Of a DNA stretch of 64,000 bases, positions 21,162-30,521 are shown in pieces. Each line of letters opens with the position of its first letter. Position 1 is the stretch's first letter. Both the position numbers and the translations under genes were made by a program. The notes under the pieces are model-generated. The model made no database searches, was not told where the DNA came from, and saw only the letters and a list, made by a program, of their open reading frames with translations. The DNA comes from an uncultured Bacteroidales bacterium (lineage in GTDB: Bacteria > Bacteroidota > Bacteroidia > Bacteroidales > UBA3663), in assembly GCA_905235375.1 (NCBI GenBank), contig CAJOLH010000015.1, positions 38,248-102,247 of the forward strand. The letters run 5' to 3'.

Positions 21162-22232
21162 ATGCAAGATAACACTATACAGCAGCCCACCGATGCAAGC
21201 ATCATACTGACCTATCGTTGCCCGATGCGTTGCGTGATGTGTAACATCTGGAAAAATCCGACTCGCAAAGAGGAGGAAATCAAAGCTGCTGACCTAAAGA
21301 CCTTACCGCAGCTCAAGTTCATCAACTTGACAGGCGGCGAACCATTCATTCGAGAAGACCTCCCTGACATTGTCGAGGAGTGCTATCGTCATACCAGTCG
21401 CATCGTCATCTCCACCTCCGGCTGGTTCGAGGAAAAGGTTATTGATCTTGCCAAGCGTTTCCCAAACATTGGTATTCGCATCAGCATCGAAGGACTGAGC
21501 CAGAAGAACGACGAGCTGCGTGGCCATCAAGGCGGTTTCGACCGTGGTCTCCGCACGTTGCTCAAGCTCAAGGAAATGGGACTGAAGGATATTGGCTTCG
21601 GCTGCACGGTCTCGAACAATAATTCGGCCGATATGCTGTCGCTCTATCAACTTTCGCTCAGTATGGGCATGGAGTTCGCCACGGCTGCCTTCCACAACAG
21701 CTATTACTTCCACAAGGACGACAACCAGATTACCAACCGCGAGGAAGTGTGCCGCAACTTCGAGAAGCTCATCAATATGCAGCTCAAGGAGAAGCATCCG
21801 AAATCGTGGTTCCGCGCCTGGTTCAACATGGGACTGATCAACTACATCGAAGGAGGCCGTCGTATGCTCCCCTGCGAAGCGGGCTCTGCCAACTTCTTCA
21901 TCGACCCCTGGGGAGAGGTTTATCCGTGCAATGGCCTCGAAGAGAAATTCTGGAAGCAGTCGATGGGCAACATCCACCATGCCGACTTCATGACCATCTG
22001 GCAAAGCGAGGAGGCACAGGAGGTGCGCCGCAAGGTACGCTGCTGCGCCAAGAACTGCTGGATGGTGGGCACCGCAAGTCCAGTGATGCACAAGTACATC
22101 AAATATCCGCTCCGATGGGCACTGCGCAACAAGGTGCGCTCGATGCAGGGCAAGCCTGCGTGTCTCGACAAGACATGGTGTGACGTCGGACAAGATCCCC
22201 GCCAAGGTGACCTAAACCCTAATCGCTCGTGA
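21162..22232 (+). CDS. radical SAM protein with SPASM-like C-terminus
   Basis: ASIILTYRCPMRCVMCNIW (CxxxCxxC), FINLTGGEPFIRED, C-terminal Cys-rich region. Confidence 0.9.
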   Translation: MQDNTIQQPTDASIILTYRCPMRCVMCNIWKNPTRKEEEIKAADLKTLPQLKFINLTGGEPFIREDLPDIVEECYRHTSRIVISTSGWFEEKVIDLAKRFPNIGIRISIEGLSQKNDELRGHQGGFDRGLRTLLKLKEMGLKDIGFGCTVSNNNSADMLSLYQLSLSMGMEFATAAFHNSYYFHKDDNQITNREEVCRNFEKLINMQLKEKHPKSWFRAWFNMGLINYIEGGRRMLPCEAGSANFFIDPWGEVYPCNGLEEKFWKQSMGNIHHADFMTIWQSEEAQEVRRKVRCCAKNCWMVGTASPVMHKYIKYPLRWALRNKVRSMQGKPACLDKTWCDVGQDPRQGDLNPNRS

Positions 22233-23326
22233 AGAAACAAAAGAACCGCATAGTTGTAACCGGCACACGCGGAATACCCAACATCATGGGTGGTGTCGAG
22301 ACGCATTGTGAGGAGCTCTTCCCCCGACTGGTGGAAGAGGGTTATGACGTAACCGTTATTCGACGCTCCAGCTATTGCCACGACCACCTCTCGCATTGGC
22401 GGGGCGTCAAGCTCATCGATATCGACGCCCCACGCAAGAAGTCGTTCGAGGCCATCATCCACACGTTCAAGTCGGTTATTCGTGCCAAAAAGCTCAATGC
22501 ACAGATTATACATATCCATGCCTGTGGTCCAGCGCTGCTTGTCCCGATGGCTCGTATGTTGGGGATGAAGGTGGTCTTCACCCACCATGGACAAGACTAC
22601 GACCGCGTCAAGTGGGGATGGGTAGCCAAAATGATGCTTCGACTGGGCGAAGCCATGGGCTGCATCTTTGCCAACCGCGTCATCGTCATCAGCCAGGGCA
22701 TCCGCGACATGGTGAACCGCAAATACAGCATTACCCGTAAGATGCACCTCATCTACAATGGTGTGGCAACCCCAGAGGACATCAACGAGCCCGGCTACTT
22801 CAGGCATCTCGGCATCGAGCATGGCAAATACATCCTGGGCATGTGCCGATTTGCCCCCGAGAAGAACCTTCACCAGCTTATCCAGGCTTTCTCGAAGATC
22901 GATTCCCACGGCTACAAGCTCGTCATCGCCGGCGACTCCGACTTTGAGGACTCCTATTCCATCAAGCTGAGAAAGATGGCCAAGGAAAATGGTGTCATCC
23001 TGACAGGCTTCATCAAGGGACGCCGACTGCACGCGCTGTTGAACCATTGCCGCTGCTATGTGCTGCCTTCTTCGCACGAAGGATTGCCCATCGCGCTGCT
23101 CGAAGCCATGTCCTACGGCGCACCAATCCTCGTAAGCGACATCCCTGCAAATCTCGAAGTGGGACTGCCCCGCGACAATTACTTCCATTGCAACGACGTA
23201 CTCGAGCTCACTGCCAAACTACAGGAAACCGTCGATATGCCGTATGATAAATGTGCCTACGACATGGAGAAATACGACTGGAATGTCATCGCCCAGCAAG
23301 TCAGCGAGGTTTATCGCAGCCTCTAA
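22229..23326 (+). CDS. glycosyltransferase, GT4/group 1
   Basis: VTGTRGIPNIMGGVETHCEELFPRL...ILGMCRFAPEKNLHQLIQAFS...LPSSHEGLPIALLEAMSYGAPILVSDI. Confidence 0.92.
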   Translation: MKKQKNRIVVTGTRGIPNIMGGVETHCEELFPRLVEEGYDVTVIRRSSYCHDHLSHWRGVKLIDIDAPRKKSFEAIIHTFKSVIRAKKLNAQIIHIHACGPALLVPMARMLGMKVVFTHHGQDYDRVKWGWVAKMMLRLGEAMGCIFANRVIVISQGIRDMVNRKYSITRKMHLIYNGVATPEDINEPGYFRHLGIEHGKYILGMCRFAPEKNLHQLIQAFSKIDSHGYKLVIAGDSDFEDSYSIKLRKMAKENGVILTGFIKGRRLHALLNHCRCYVLPSSHEGLPIALLEAMSYGAPILVSDIPANLEVGLPRDNYFHCNDVLELTAKLQETVDMPYDKCAYDMEKYDWNVIAQQVSEVYRSL

Positions 23327-23334
23327 CGAACATT

Positions 23335-23425
23335 TATAAATAATATATAGCATCTATAGCAACTATAGCTCATATAGTAACTATAGCTCCTATAACTTCT
23401 ATAGCTCCTATCCCCTATAAGAAAA
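23335..23425. repeat. intergenic tandem repeat (~11-12 bp, ACTATAGCTCCT-like)
   Basis: tatagcatctatagcaactatagctcatatagtaactatagctcctataacttctatagctcctatcccctataag. Confidence 0.8.
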
Positions 23426-23431
23426 AACTAC

Positions 23432-25792
23432 ATGCGTCCCCTCCCCCTTTTAGCGCTACTCATCATCCTCCTTCCATTTGCTGCCACAGCGGGCGAATGG
23501 CAGGCATTTACCTATACGGAGAGCTACAACCGCGCCTGCCGCATGGGGGACAATCTCTACATCCTCAAAGGCAACAGCCTCGTGCGCGCCAGCGTCTCAG
23601 GATGGGCTGTCGAAAAGGAGCTGACACGCGAAGACGGTCTCTCAAGCACCAAGATTGTGGATATCTGCTTCAGTGAGGAAGTCAATCGCCTCGCCGTGGT
23701 CTATGCCGATGGTCTCATCGACATCTTCCATCCTGACGGCTCCGTCTGGACCATCCCCGATTTCTACAATGCTCCCATGCAAGGGAACGACAAAACCATC
23801 AATGGTATTCGTCAGCAGGAAGGCCTTCTTTTTGTCTCTACGGCATTCGGATTCCTCGTTGTGGACCTTATGCAGGAGATTATTCAGCAGACATTTAATC
23901 TTGGCTTGTCGGTCAAATGTGCCTGGCAATACAATGGGGATTGGTATTACAGCACCGACCAAGCTACCTTCTATTGTCCTTGCAGCGGCAATCCCTTTGC
24001 TCCTAATGCCTGGAAAAAGGCAAGCAATCATGCCATCGATGACGTCATCGTCCTCTCGGGTGGTAACGAGCCCCAGTGCTGGCAGCTTGCGCACGACCTC
24101 TGTCTGCGCCGTCTCGTCCCTACGTCCCACGTCTCGCAGCGATGCACTCCTTCCAATACCATTCAGGGACTTTGCCGAGCCGACCGCTTCATCATGACGG
24201 TTTCTACCGACAGCCTCATACTCTACGACATCAATTACGGCCATTGTCCCACCTACGGCAATGCGCCCAAACCGAACCAGCGCTATACGTGTGCGGCACG
24301 TGGACATCTTTCCGGCAGCACTGGTCTCTGCTCGCTCTCCAAGGGGGGCGATTCCTTTGCCTTTCTGCATCCTTCACTCGGCATCTTTGCCGACACGTTG
24401 TCCTACCCCAATCCTTATACTGTCAAGGTCAACGTCCTCTATCGCGAAGGCCTCACCATCAAGAATCATCAGCAGAGCGCCGACATCAATCGCATCACCT
24501 ACAGCCAGGGAGAGGTAGGCATGACCTGCATCCTACCGCTCATCACCAACTACGGCACCATGATGCGAACGTCTGCCTTTCTCACCACGATGAACCCTGA
24601 GAGCGAAACCTGGAACAACTACACGGCCTCCATCGTTACCCCTTACGTCGATAACAATCGCTTCGCAGGTGCTGCCGACATGGTGGCCGACCCGTTCTAT
24701 CCTTCCCGCTACTGGTTCTCCACGCTCGAGGACGGCATCATCGGCATCGACCACGGCAAATACCTCCGCACCTACAATCATGGAACCACCAATCATAAAC
24801 TGCAATGGTGTGCGCCCAACGTCACCCGTGTCGCCGGCATGGCTTTCGCCCCCGACAGCAATCTCTGGTGCTTCAACGAGGGCGTCGATCGCGAGCTTTG
24901 TGTATTGCGCGTCAAGGACAGCACATGGTATAACTTCCAGCTCCCCGGTCTTGAAATGAGCTATGGGTTCACTCACCTTTGCCACACTTGGCGAGGGGGA
25001 CGGCATCAGATATGGGGCTACCAGCACCTCAAGTACGAAGCCACCAACATCTTCGTCTATGACTACGGCAGCGGCCTCAATTCCACAGCCGACGACCGCT
25101 TTACCTACTTCAAGGCGCTCACGCCCTCTTCGGGCATCACCTTCACACCCTATTACGGGCGAGGTGTCTATGAAGGACCCAATGGAGCTATCTGGCTGCT
25201 CAACACTTCAGGACTTTACATCGTTGACAATCCATCGACCGTCTTCAGCAATCCAGGTGTTGTGCGAACCATCATCGAGAATGTCGTTCCCAACAGCTTT
25301 GCCATCGACAACCAGAATCGCGTGTGGATAGGAACCGAAGGGAATGGTCTATATCTCTTCTCAGGCGATGGTCGCAGGCAGATTGCACAAATCACAACGA
25401 TGAACAGCATCCTCAAGACCGACGAGATTCTCTCGCTGGCGTTCGATGACAAACGCTCCGACCTATGGATCGTCACCGCAGGGCAGATACTCCGTTATCA
25501 TTACGACGATGACGAGTACGATGCTTCCGACGAGCTCTCCACCACGGCCTACTGCTATCCCTCGTCCGTCACTTATGGCAGCAACTCAGTGATCAATGTC
25601 TTCGGACTGAAGGACGAAACAGAAGTGATGGTTGAAAATAGTCAAGGCCGCACCTTAATAAAGGATACGGCCGTGGGTGGACTCTGCACAATCGATGCTT
25701 CAACTTTCCCTGTCGGCATCTACATGGTCATCGGAACTGATGCCAATGGTGCCCGTGGCACCCTGCTGACTTTCACGGTAGATGAGCCATAG
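23432..25792 (+). CDS. PorZ-like beta-propeller protein with T9SS-type C-terminal domain
   Basis: Signal peptide; GEWQAFTYTESYNRACRMGDNLYILKGNSL; two-component-regulator-propeller-like IDNQNRVWIGTEGNGLYLFS; full-length relative of 18709..21083. Confidence 0.75.
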   Translation: MRPLPLLALLIILLPFAATAGEWQAFTYTESYNRACRMGDNLYILKGNSLVRASVSGWAVEKELTREDGLSSTKIVDICFSEEVNRLAVVYADGLIDIFHPDGSVWTIPDFYNAPMQGNDKTINGIRQQEGLLFVSTAFGFLVVDLMQEIIQQTFNLGLSVKCAWQYNGDWYYSTDQATFYCPCSGNPFAPNAWKKASNHAIDDVIVLSGGNEPQCWQLAHDLCLRRLVPTSHVSQRCTPSNTIQGLCRADRFIMTVSTDSLILYDINYGHCPTYGNAPKPNQRYTCAARGHLSGSTGLCSLSKGGDSFAFLHPSLGIFADTLSYPNPYTVKVNVLYREGLTIKNHQQSADINRITYSQGEVGMTCILPLITNYGTMMRTSAFLTTMNPESETWNNYTASIVTPYVDNNRFAGAADMVADPFYPSRYWFSTLEDGIIGIDHGKYLRTYNHGTTNHKLQWCAPNVTRVAGMAFAPDSNLWCFNEGVDRELCVLRVKDSTWYNFQLPGLEMSYGFTHLCHTWRGGRHQIWGYQHLKYEATNIFVYDYGSGLNSTADDRFTYFKALTPSSGITFTPYYGRGVYEGPNGAIWLLNTSGLYIVDNPSTVFSNPGVVRTIIENVVPNSFAIDNQNRVWIGTEGNGLYLFSGDGRRQIAQITTMNSILKTDEILSLAFDDKRSDLWIVTAGQILRYHYDDDEYDASDELSTTAYCYPSSVTYGSNSVINVFGLKDETEVMVENSQGRTLIKDTAVGGLCTIDASTFPVGIYMVIGTDANGARGTLLTFTVDEP

Positions 25793-26557
25793 GACTATCA
25801 CCATCAGCACGACACTCACACCAACCGTTACTGCCCCGAAATGCTCCAGCATCTTCGGGGCTTCTTTCATTTCAATCAGTGCCCAAAGGTTGTTGATGGC
25901 ATGGGCAATGACACCGGGCCAGATGGAACCCGTCCAATAGACCAGATAGACGAAACCTGTACCCAACAGCCAACGAGGGATAAACCCATAGGCTTCGAGA
26001 TGAATCAGCGAGAAGAGCAAACCGACCAGGACAGCCGCCCAATGCTTGTTATATCCCTTGAAGCAACGCAACAAAGCTCCTCGGAACATCCATTCCTCGC
26101 CGAGCGCCGTACCGATGCACATCAACATGATGAGTTCAATCCAGCCACCAACACCCGACAGCCCCAACATGGTATCAATCGCCTGCTGCTGCGCTTCGGC
26201 ATTGTTCTTGGCCCATGTAGCCAAAGGTTCGGGCAGCGGCAACGATTCGCAAGCCGTAGCCAACGCATCGAGCGCAGGCAGGCTGACAATCATCAGCAGG
26301 ACAATCAGGGCAACTACCTTCCACGAAGTCTTCCGTGTATGCATGACCTCACGGATCGTTTCTTTCTTATAGAGTATCGTCCACAGGATGGCTGGCAGCA
26401 GCATGATCAGCAAGGTCTGTCCCCATTGGATAAGATGCAGCATCAATGTGCCGTGAGTCAAAGCTGAAATGGGTATAATGGCCAGCACCATGATGATTGT
26501 GCCGACAAAGGCAAACACCAACAGCCAGAAGAAGTCGGTCCAGAACTTTCTTTTCAT
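25700..26557 (-). CDS. CPBP-family intramembrane glutamic endopeptidase
   Basis: GTALGEEWMFRGALLRCF, LFSLIHLEAYGFIPRWLLG, GVIAHAINNL motifs; overlaps the 3' end of the convergent PorZ-like gene by ~93 nt. Confidence 0.88.
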   Translation of the reverse strand: MKRKFWTDFFWLLVFAFVGTIIMVLAIIPISALTHGTLMLHLIQWGQTLLIMLLPAILWTILYKKETIREVMHTRKTSWKVVALIVLLMIVSLPALDALATACESLPLPEPLATWAKNNAEAQQQAIDTMLGLSGVGGWIELIMLMCIGTALGEEWMFRGALLRCFKGYNKHWAAVLVGLLFSLIHLEAYGFIPRWLLGTGFVYLVYWTGSIWPGVIAHAINNLWALIEMKEAPKMLEHFGAVTVGVSVVLMVIVLWLIYRESQQGATGTIGISSDDHVDADRES

Positions 26558-26669
26558 TTTTGAGTGGTCAAATTATCAATTATTCTTCATTTCGGGGGCA
26601 AAGATAAAGAAAATCGCACAAAATACAAAAAAAATCCCCATAAAATTTGGAGATTCACTGAAAAATCAC

Positions 26670-26677
26670 TAACTTTG
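26670..26677 (+). promoter_or_regulatory. Bacteroidetes -7 box (TAACTTTG) upstream of tRNA-Leu
   Basis: TAnnTTTG consensus about 50 nt upstream of the tRNA. Confidence 0.5.
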
Positions 26678-26724
26678 CACCCGCAAAACTGAAACAAACC
26701 ACAGTTTCGCAGTCTTCGAGACTT

Positions 26725-26808
26725 GCCCGGATGGCGGAATCGGTAGACGCGCTAGTTTCAGGGACTAGTGGCCGTACGGCTGTGTGGGTTCGAGTCCCAC
26801 TTCGGGTA
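26725..26808 (+). tRNA. tRNA-Leu (anticodon CAG)
   Basis: GCCCGGA acceptor pairs with TTCGGGT; anticodon arm CTAGT-TTCAGGG-ACTAG; long variable arm; GGTTCGAGTCC T-arm; no encoded CCA. Confidence 0.93.
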
Positions 26809-26809
26809 C
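26796..26809 (+). repeat. attL direct repeat (tRNA 3' end)
   Basis: CCCACTTCGGGTAC, identical to 36644-36657. Confidence 0.88.
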
Positions 26810-26811
26810 TT

Positions 26812-26848
26812 GGTTGCATATCTTTAACAAGTTATGCAACCTTTTTTT
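26812..26848 (+). terminator. intrinsic terminator supplied by the element downstream of tRNA-Leu
   Basis: GGTTGCATA / TATGCAACC stem followed by TTTTTTT. Confidence 0.75.
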
Positions 26849-26907
26849 ATTCTCATTTTCAGCACTTTATATATTTCGCGAGTTTTCAACCATTTGCAAA
26901 TATATTC

Positions 26908-26924
26908 ATTTGGTTGGACAATTT
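26908..26924 (+). repeat. putative integrase arm-type site (left)
   Basis: ATTTGGTTGGACAATTT, identical to 36557-36573; neighbouring GTTGGACA repeats. Confidence 0.6.
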
Positions 26925-26960
26925 GTTGGACAAAAATTTGGAAGTGTCCAACATTTTTCC

Positions 26961-26968
26961 TAACTTTG
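26961..26968 (+). promoter_or_regulatory. -7 box (TAACTTTG) upstream of integrase
   Basis: TAnnTTTG consensus ~75 nt before the proposed integrase start. Confidence 0.45.
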
Positions 26969-27042
26969 CACCAGCAATCGAGGATTGCAGCCAAATTTTA
27001 TCCATTAACGGACGGAACACCCGTAACAAAAAAATTATTTTT

Positions 27043-28587
27043 ATGTCCAGCATCGAAAAAAATTTATCAAGCAAGGCAAGGCAGGATGGCAAGCGCGAGA
27101 TACTTATCCGTGTGTCCGCTGGCCGTGGTGTCCGCTTTCGCCTACGCTCCAACGTGTTCGTCTCAGCAGAGTTCTGGAACGATGAAGCGCAGTCGGTCAA
27201 TGTCCCACCGAAGCGCAAGATCAATGCAAGCAAGGTGATGGAAGCGCAGCAGCAGAAAGCAGCCATCGAAGCCTATTCCCGTGACCTCATTGCCATCTGC
27301 AACGCAGCGCAAGAAGCAGACGCGGAACTGACAAGGGAATGGTGCGAGGATTGCTTTTCGCTTGCTCCTTTCCTACACGATCCAAGCAGCCGATTCGTGG
27401 CCGATGCTTCTCAGAGCCTTTACACACTTGCCAATATCCGGCGCGCCCAGTCAATGCGCCAGGATGCCATCGAGCGAGCAGCAAAGCAGGAACAGGAGAA
27501 AGCAGCAGCCGAAGCAGCTATGAACATCAAACGGCTTTATGACTATATCCAGATCATGTGCGAGCGAAAGCAGTTGAGCGCAGTCCGCAGCAAGAATTAT
27601 CGCGTTCTGATGGGGCAATTGCAGCGATACGAATATTGGTATCAACTGACGAAAGACAAAGACTTCCGACTTGACCCCGAAACCATGTCAGCCGAGATTG
27701 CCGAAGATTTCCGCGTCTATTTGCGCGACGAAGCCAAGTTGCAGAAGAAGCACCCAAAGACATTTGCCAAGATTCTTGCAAAATACCCCATAGCAATCCG
27801 CAGCACGCAGCGCAAGACCCCTCTACCCGACAATGCCAAGCCAAGGACACGCGCCATCGAGGAACGCGGAACAAACACAATCGTAGGCCAAATGCAGAAG
27901 TTCAAAAGCCTATGCAATTGGTTGTACGAAGTCGGCTACATGAGCAGCAAGCCATTTGAGCGCGTTTCGATTGGCAAAGAGTTATATTCGCAGCCGATAT
28001 ATATCAGCATCGAGGAACGAAAGCAGATTGCAGCACTTGATTTGAGCAATGCAAGCCGAACTATGCAAATCGCCCGTGACGAGTTCATCCTGCAATGCCT
28101 GACCGGATGCCGCATCAGCGACCTTGAAACACTCACCGATGCCAACATAAAAGATGATGTCCTGACCTATGTGCCGAACAAGACAAAAGCCGAAACGCAC
28201 GCAACCGCAACCGTCCCCCTTTGCTCCGAAGCCAAAGCCATCATCGACAAATACAAGGATAGCCAAGAGCGCGGAAATCACCTTATACCGTGTATCGCGC
28301 AGCAAAATCTAAATATTGCCCTCAAAACCATTTTCCGAATGGCTGGAGTAACCCGACAGGTTGAGCGCATCAACCCACGAACGGGCGAAAAGGAGAGCAT
28401 CAGCATAGCCGACATTGCAAGCAGCCACATGGCCCGTCGCACCTTCGTCGGCGCAGCCTACGCGCAGACGCAAGACCCGACAATCGTCGGCCTAATGAGC
28501 GGCCACGTCGAGGGCAGCAAGGCGTTTTCGCGCTATGTCCGTCGCGACATTTCTATGCTCCGAGGTATCATCGACAAAATCCAATAA
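27043..28587 (+). CDS. tyrosine-type site-specific integrase
   Basis: TGCRISDLETL (catalytic R), SSHMARRTF (HxxR), HVEGSKAFSRYVRRD (Y); starts at ATG 27043, not within the tRNA as in the ORF track. Confidence 0.9.
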   Translation: MSSIEKNLSSKARQDGKREILIRVSAGRGVRFRLRSNVFVSAEFWNDEAQSVNVPPKRKINASKVMEAQQQKAAIEAYSRDLIAICNAAQEADAELTREWCEDCFSLAPFLHDPSSRFVADASQSLYTLANIRRAQSMRQDAIERAAKQEQEKAAAEAAMNIKRLYDYIQIMCERKQLSAVRSKNYRVLMGQLQRYEYWYQLTKDKDFRLDPETMSAEIAEDFRVYLRDEAKLQKKHPKTFAKILAKYPIAIRSTQRKTPLPDNAKPRTRAIEERGTNTIVGQMQKFKSLCNWLYEVGYMSSKPFERVSIGKELYSQPIYISIEERKQIAALDLSNASRTMQIARDEFILQCLTGCRISDLETLTDANIKDDVLTYVPNKTKAETHATATVPLCSEAKAIIDKYKDSQERGNHLIPCIAQQNLNIALKTIFRMAGVTRQVERINPRTGEKESISIADIASSHMARRTFVGAAYAQTQDPTIVGLMSGHVEGSKAFSRYVRRDISMLRGIIDKIQ

Positions 28588-28593
28588 GCCAAG

Positions 28594-29559
28594 ATGGAAC
28601 GATTTGAATTATTGCCGCACCTCACATTTGACAAGGAACGGCTGCAACTTGCATTTATCGGGAACGTCCCCCCAATTCCGTACACTCGCCTTTGTCGTGA
28701 GTTTAGGGAAGGAGAATCACTTTCGCCGTTGGTTGGTATAACTGCTGTTCTTGGAAGCAGCGCAATCGTTGATAGGTTTCGCCAGCGCTACCTTGTCGCA
28801 GACGATGATGTCAAGGACGAGCAAGCGCCCAAAGTCGCTTTTGGCATGGCCGCAACCATCCTCAAGCACATTTGCTTTGATGTTGAACTGGAAGAGTGGA
28901 TAACATTTGGCGGTGACGAAAATACCACCATTTTCGAGCCGTACTACTCCGCACACGTTGTCAAGGGGCGCAACCTCACAACCGAGCAGCTTGCCAAGTT
29001 GGGTGCAAAGCATATCAGCATGGAGCAGAGTTACCTGGAAGAAACACGAAAGCAATGGGCGAAGCACCTTCCCAGACATCCCGAGCTACTTGAAAGCGTT
29101 ACATCAATAGCGGAACAATACATCACGCTTGTCAAGGAGAGAACGAAACCAACCGACCCTCCTGCACTCTTGCAAGAATCCGTAGAGGCAGAGCATCAGC
29201 CCGTAGAGGCAGAGCAAAACGGAGATAACGAAGAACAACCAACCGGCACTCCTGCAATGGCAGATCTCGTCACTTTCTTCCTTGCTGGGCAAGGCGGCAA
29301 GGCGAATGAAATGCTTGCTGAAATCGGAGGCAAGTCAGGAAAGAAAGCAGTCGAAATCGTTTGGAGGTATCGCTCATTTATACGGGACGAGAATGAAATC
29401 CTAAACAAAATTTTTAAGCCTCTATCGAAATTGTTAGGATGGACTGATAACATGAATAAGAATTGGAACACGCAAATAAGAAACTTGCTCGAAAAGGAGA
29501 AAAAACGAAATGCCATAGAAAAGATGTTTCTCGAATATCAAATGTGTCAAAGGCCATAA
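28594..29559 (+). CDS. hypothetical protein of the integrative element
   Basis: Long ORF directly downstream of integrase; no family recognised. Confidence 0.65.
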   Translation: MERFELLPHLTFDKERLQLAFIGNVPPIPYTRLCREFREGESLSPLVGITAVLGSSAIVDRFRQRYLVADDDVKDEQAPKVAFGMAATILKHICFDVELEEWITFGGDENTTIFEPYYSAHVVKGRNLTTEQLAKLGAKHISMEQSYLEETRKQWAKHLPRHPELLESVTSIAEQYITLVKERTKPTDPPALLQESVEAEHQPVEAEQNGDNEEQPTGTPAMADLVTFFLAGQGGKANEMLAEIGGKSGKKAVEIVWRYRSFIRDENEILNKIFKPLSKLLGWTDNMNKNWNTQIRNLLEKEKKRNAIEKMFLEYQMCQRP

Positions 29560-29578
29560 ACCCTTTGGCACTTTTTTT
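29544..29578 (+). terminator. intrinsic terminator
   Basis: GTGTCAAAGG / CCTTTGGCAC stem followed by TTTTTTT. Confidence 0.7.
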
Positions 29579-29579
29579 C

Positions 29580-29634
29580 GTTTTATAAGTTTTATAAGTT
29601 TTATAAGTTTTGGGATAAGTTTTATAAGTTTTGA
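29580..29634. repeat. 9-bp tandem repeat (TTTTATAAG)n
   Basis: ttttataagttttataagttttataagttttgggataagttttataagttttg. Confidence 0.85.
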
Positions 29635-29768
29635 TTGCAGATGAAAACAAAAGACAATACCTTTGCACCATCAAATTTGAAATGCCCCGACATCATTTCA
29701 AAGGAGACAGGCAGCGAAGCAAGGCGGCATAAGCCGTTGTCGGAATCGCCGAGCCGACCAAAAATATT

Positions 29769-30068
29769 ATGGCAAATAATGTTCTTTCAACAATCGAAAG
29801 CAACCCCCAAACAATCGTCATGGTCACCGCTGGCGACCTCTGCGAACTCGTCGAACGTCTGATCGATGCCAAGACGAAGAATGAACAACCAATCGAGCAG
29901 CAAGGCGATGAATTCCTCACACCAGTCCAAGTAAAATCCATTTTGCGCATTTCCACAAGCACCGTATGGCGATGGAAGCGAGCTGGCTTAATAACCCCCG
30001 TCAAGGTTGCTGGCCTACATCGCTATCGCAAGTCCGAAATAATGGCGCTTCTTAACCATCAAGTGTAA
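29769..30068 (+). CDS. HTH (MerR/excisionase-like) DNA-binding protein
   Basis: FLTPVQVKSILRISTSTVWRWKRAGLITPVKVAGLHRYRKSEIMALL. Confidence 0.8.
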   Translation: MANNVLSTIESNPQTIVMVTAGDLCELVERLIDAKTKNEQPIEQQGDEFLTPVQVKSILRISTSTVWRWKRAGLITPVKVAGLHRYRKSEIMALLNHQV

Positions 30069-30343
30069 TGAGCAATACCGATTCAACCATCATCTGCAAG
30101 GCGATTAGCCGTTGTCTATCGAATCCATCGGAAAAGAATGTTTCTGCCGTAATGAAGCGCTTTTGGAATGGCCTACCCGATGGTGACGAAATGCAGCCGC
30201 TTCGGTTCCTCGTCTATGGCATCCGCGCCCTGCAAAGACGCGGTGAGCCAATCAATGAGGAAAATGTCATCGACTATCTGCGCTGCGAGACCTACGACAT
30301 GACGAGGCCGTGCAAACGATTTTTGAAGAAGATGAAGCAATGA
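30068..30343 (+). CDS. hypothetical protein
   Basis: ATG overlaps the preceding stop codon (TAATG); element operon. Confidence 0.55.
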   Translation: MSNTDSTIICKAISRCLSNPSEKNVSAVMKRFWNGLPDGDEMQPLRFLVYGIRALQRRGEPINEENVIDYLRCETYDMTRPCKRFLKKMKQ

Positions 30344-30513
30344 GCAATCAGATACACAAGGCGCAGCTCGAAGCGTCACTGCAAATCGCCGACCCTGTTC
30401 TACGCGCCGAGTACCTTTCGGCTTGCAGCATCGAGCAGGCGACGGGCAACCGAGAGCCGTTGAAACGCTTTCAGCAGAAATATGCACGATACATTATGAA
30501 TAATGCAAAATAA
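30340..30513 (+). CDS. small hypothetical protein
   Basis: ATGA overlap with the upstream ORF; MSNQIHKAQLEASLQIADPVLRAEYLSACSIEQATGNREPLKRFQQKYARYIMNNAK. Confidence 0.5.
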   Translation: MSNQIHKAQLEASLQIADPVLRAEYLSACSIEQATGNREPLKRFQQKYARYIMNNAK

Positions 30514-30521
30514 CAAGAAGA

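Noticed and set aside
21920-23188. Long antisense ORF (422 aa) over the radical SAM/GT4 genes
   Set aside because: Shadow ORF opposite two clearly recognised genes; no recognisable protein features.
26731-27042. N-terminal extension of the integrase into the tRNA gene
   Set aside because: Translates tRNA and terminator sequence; ATG 27043 follows a promoter-like TAACTTTG box and gives a normal integrase N-terminus.
29414-29674. Minus-strand ORF with KTYKTYPKTYKTYKTYKTKK
   Set aside because: Simply the translation of the 9-bp tandem repeat.
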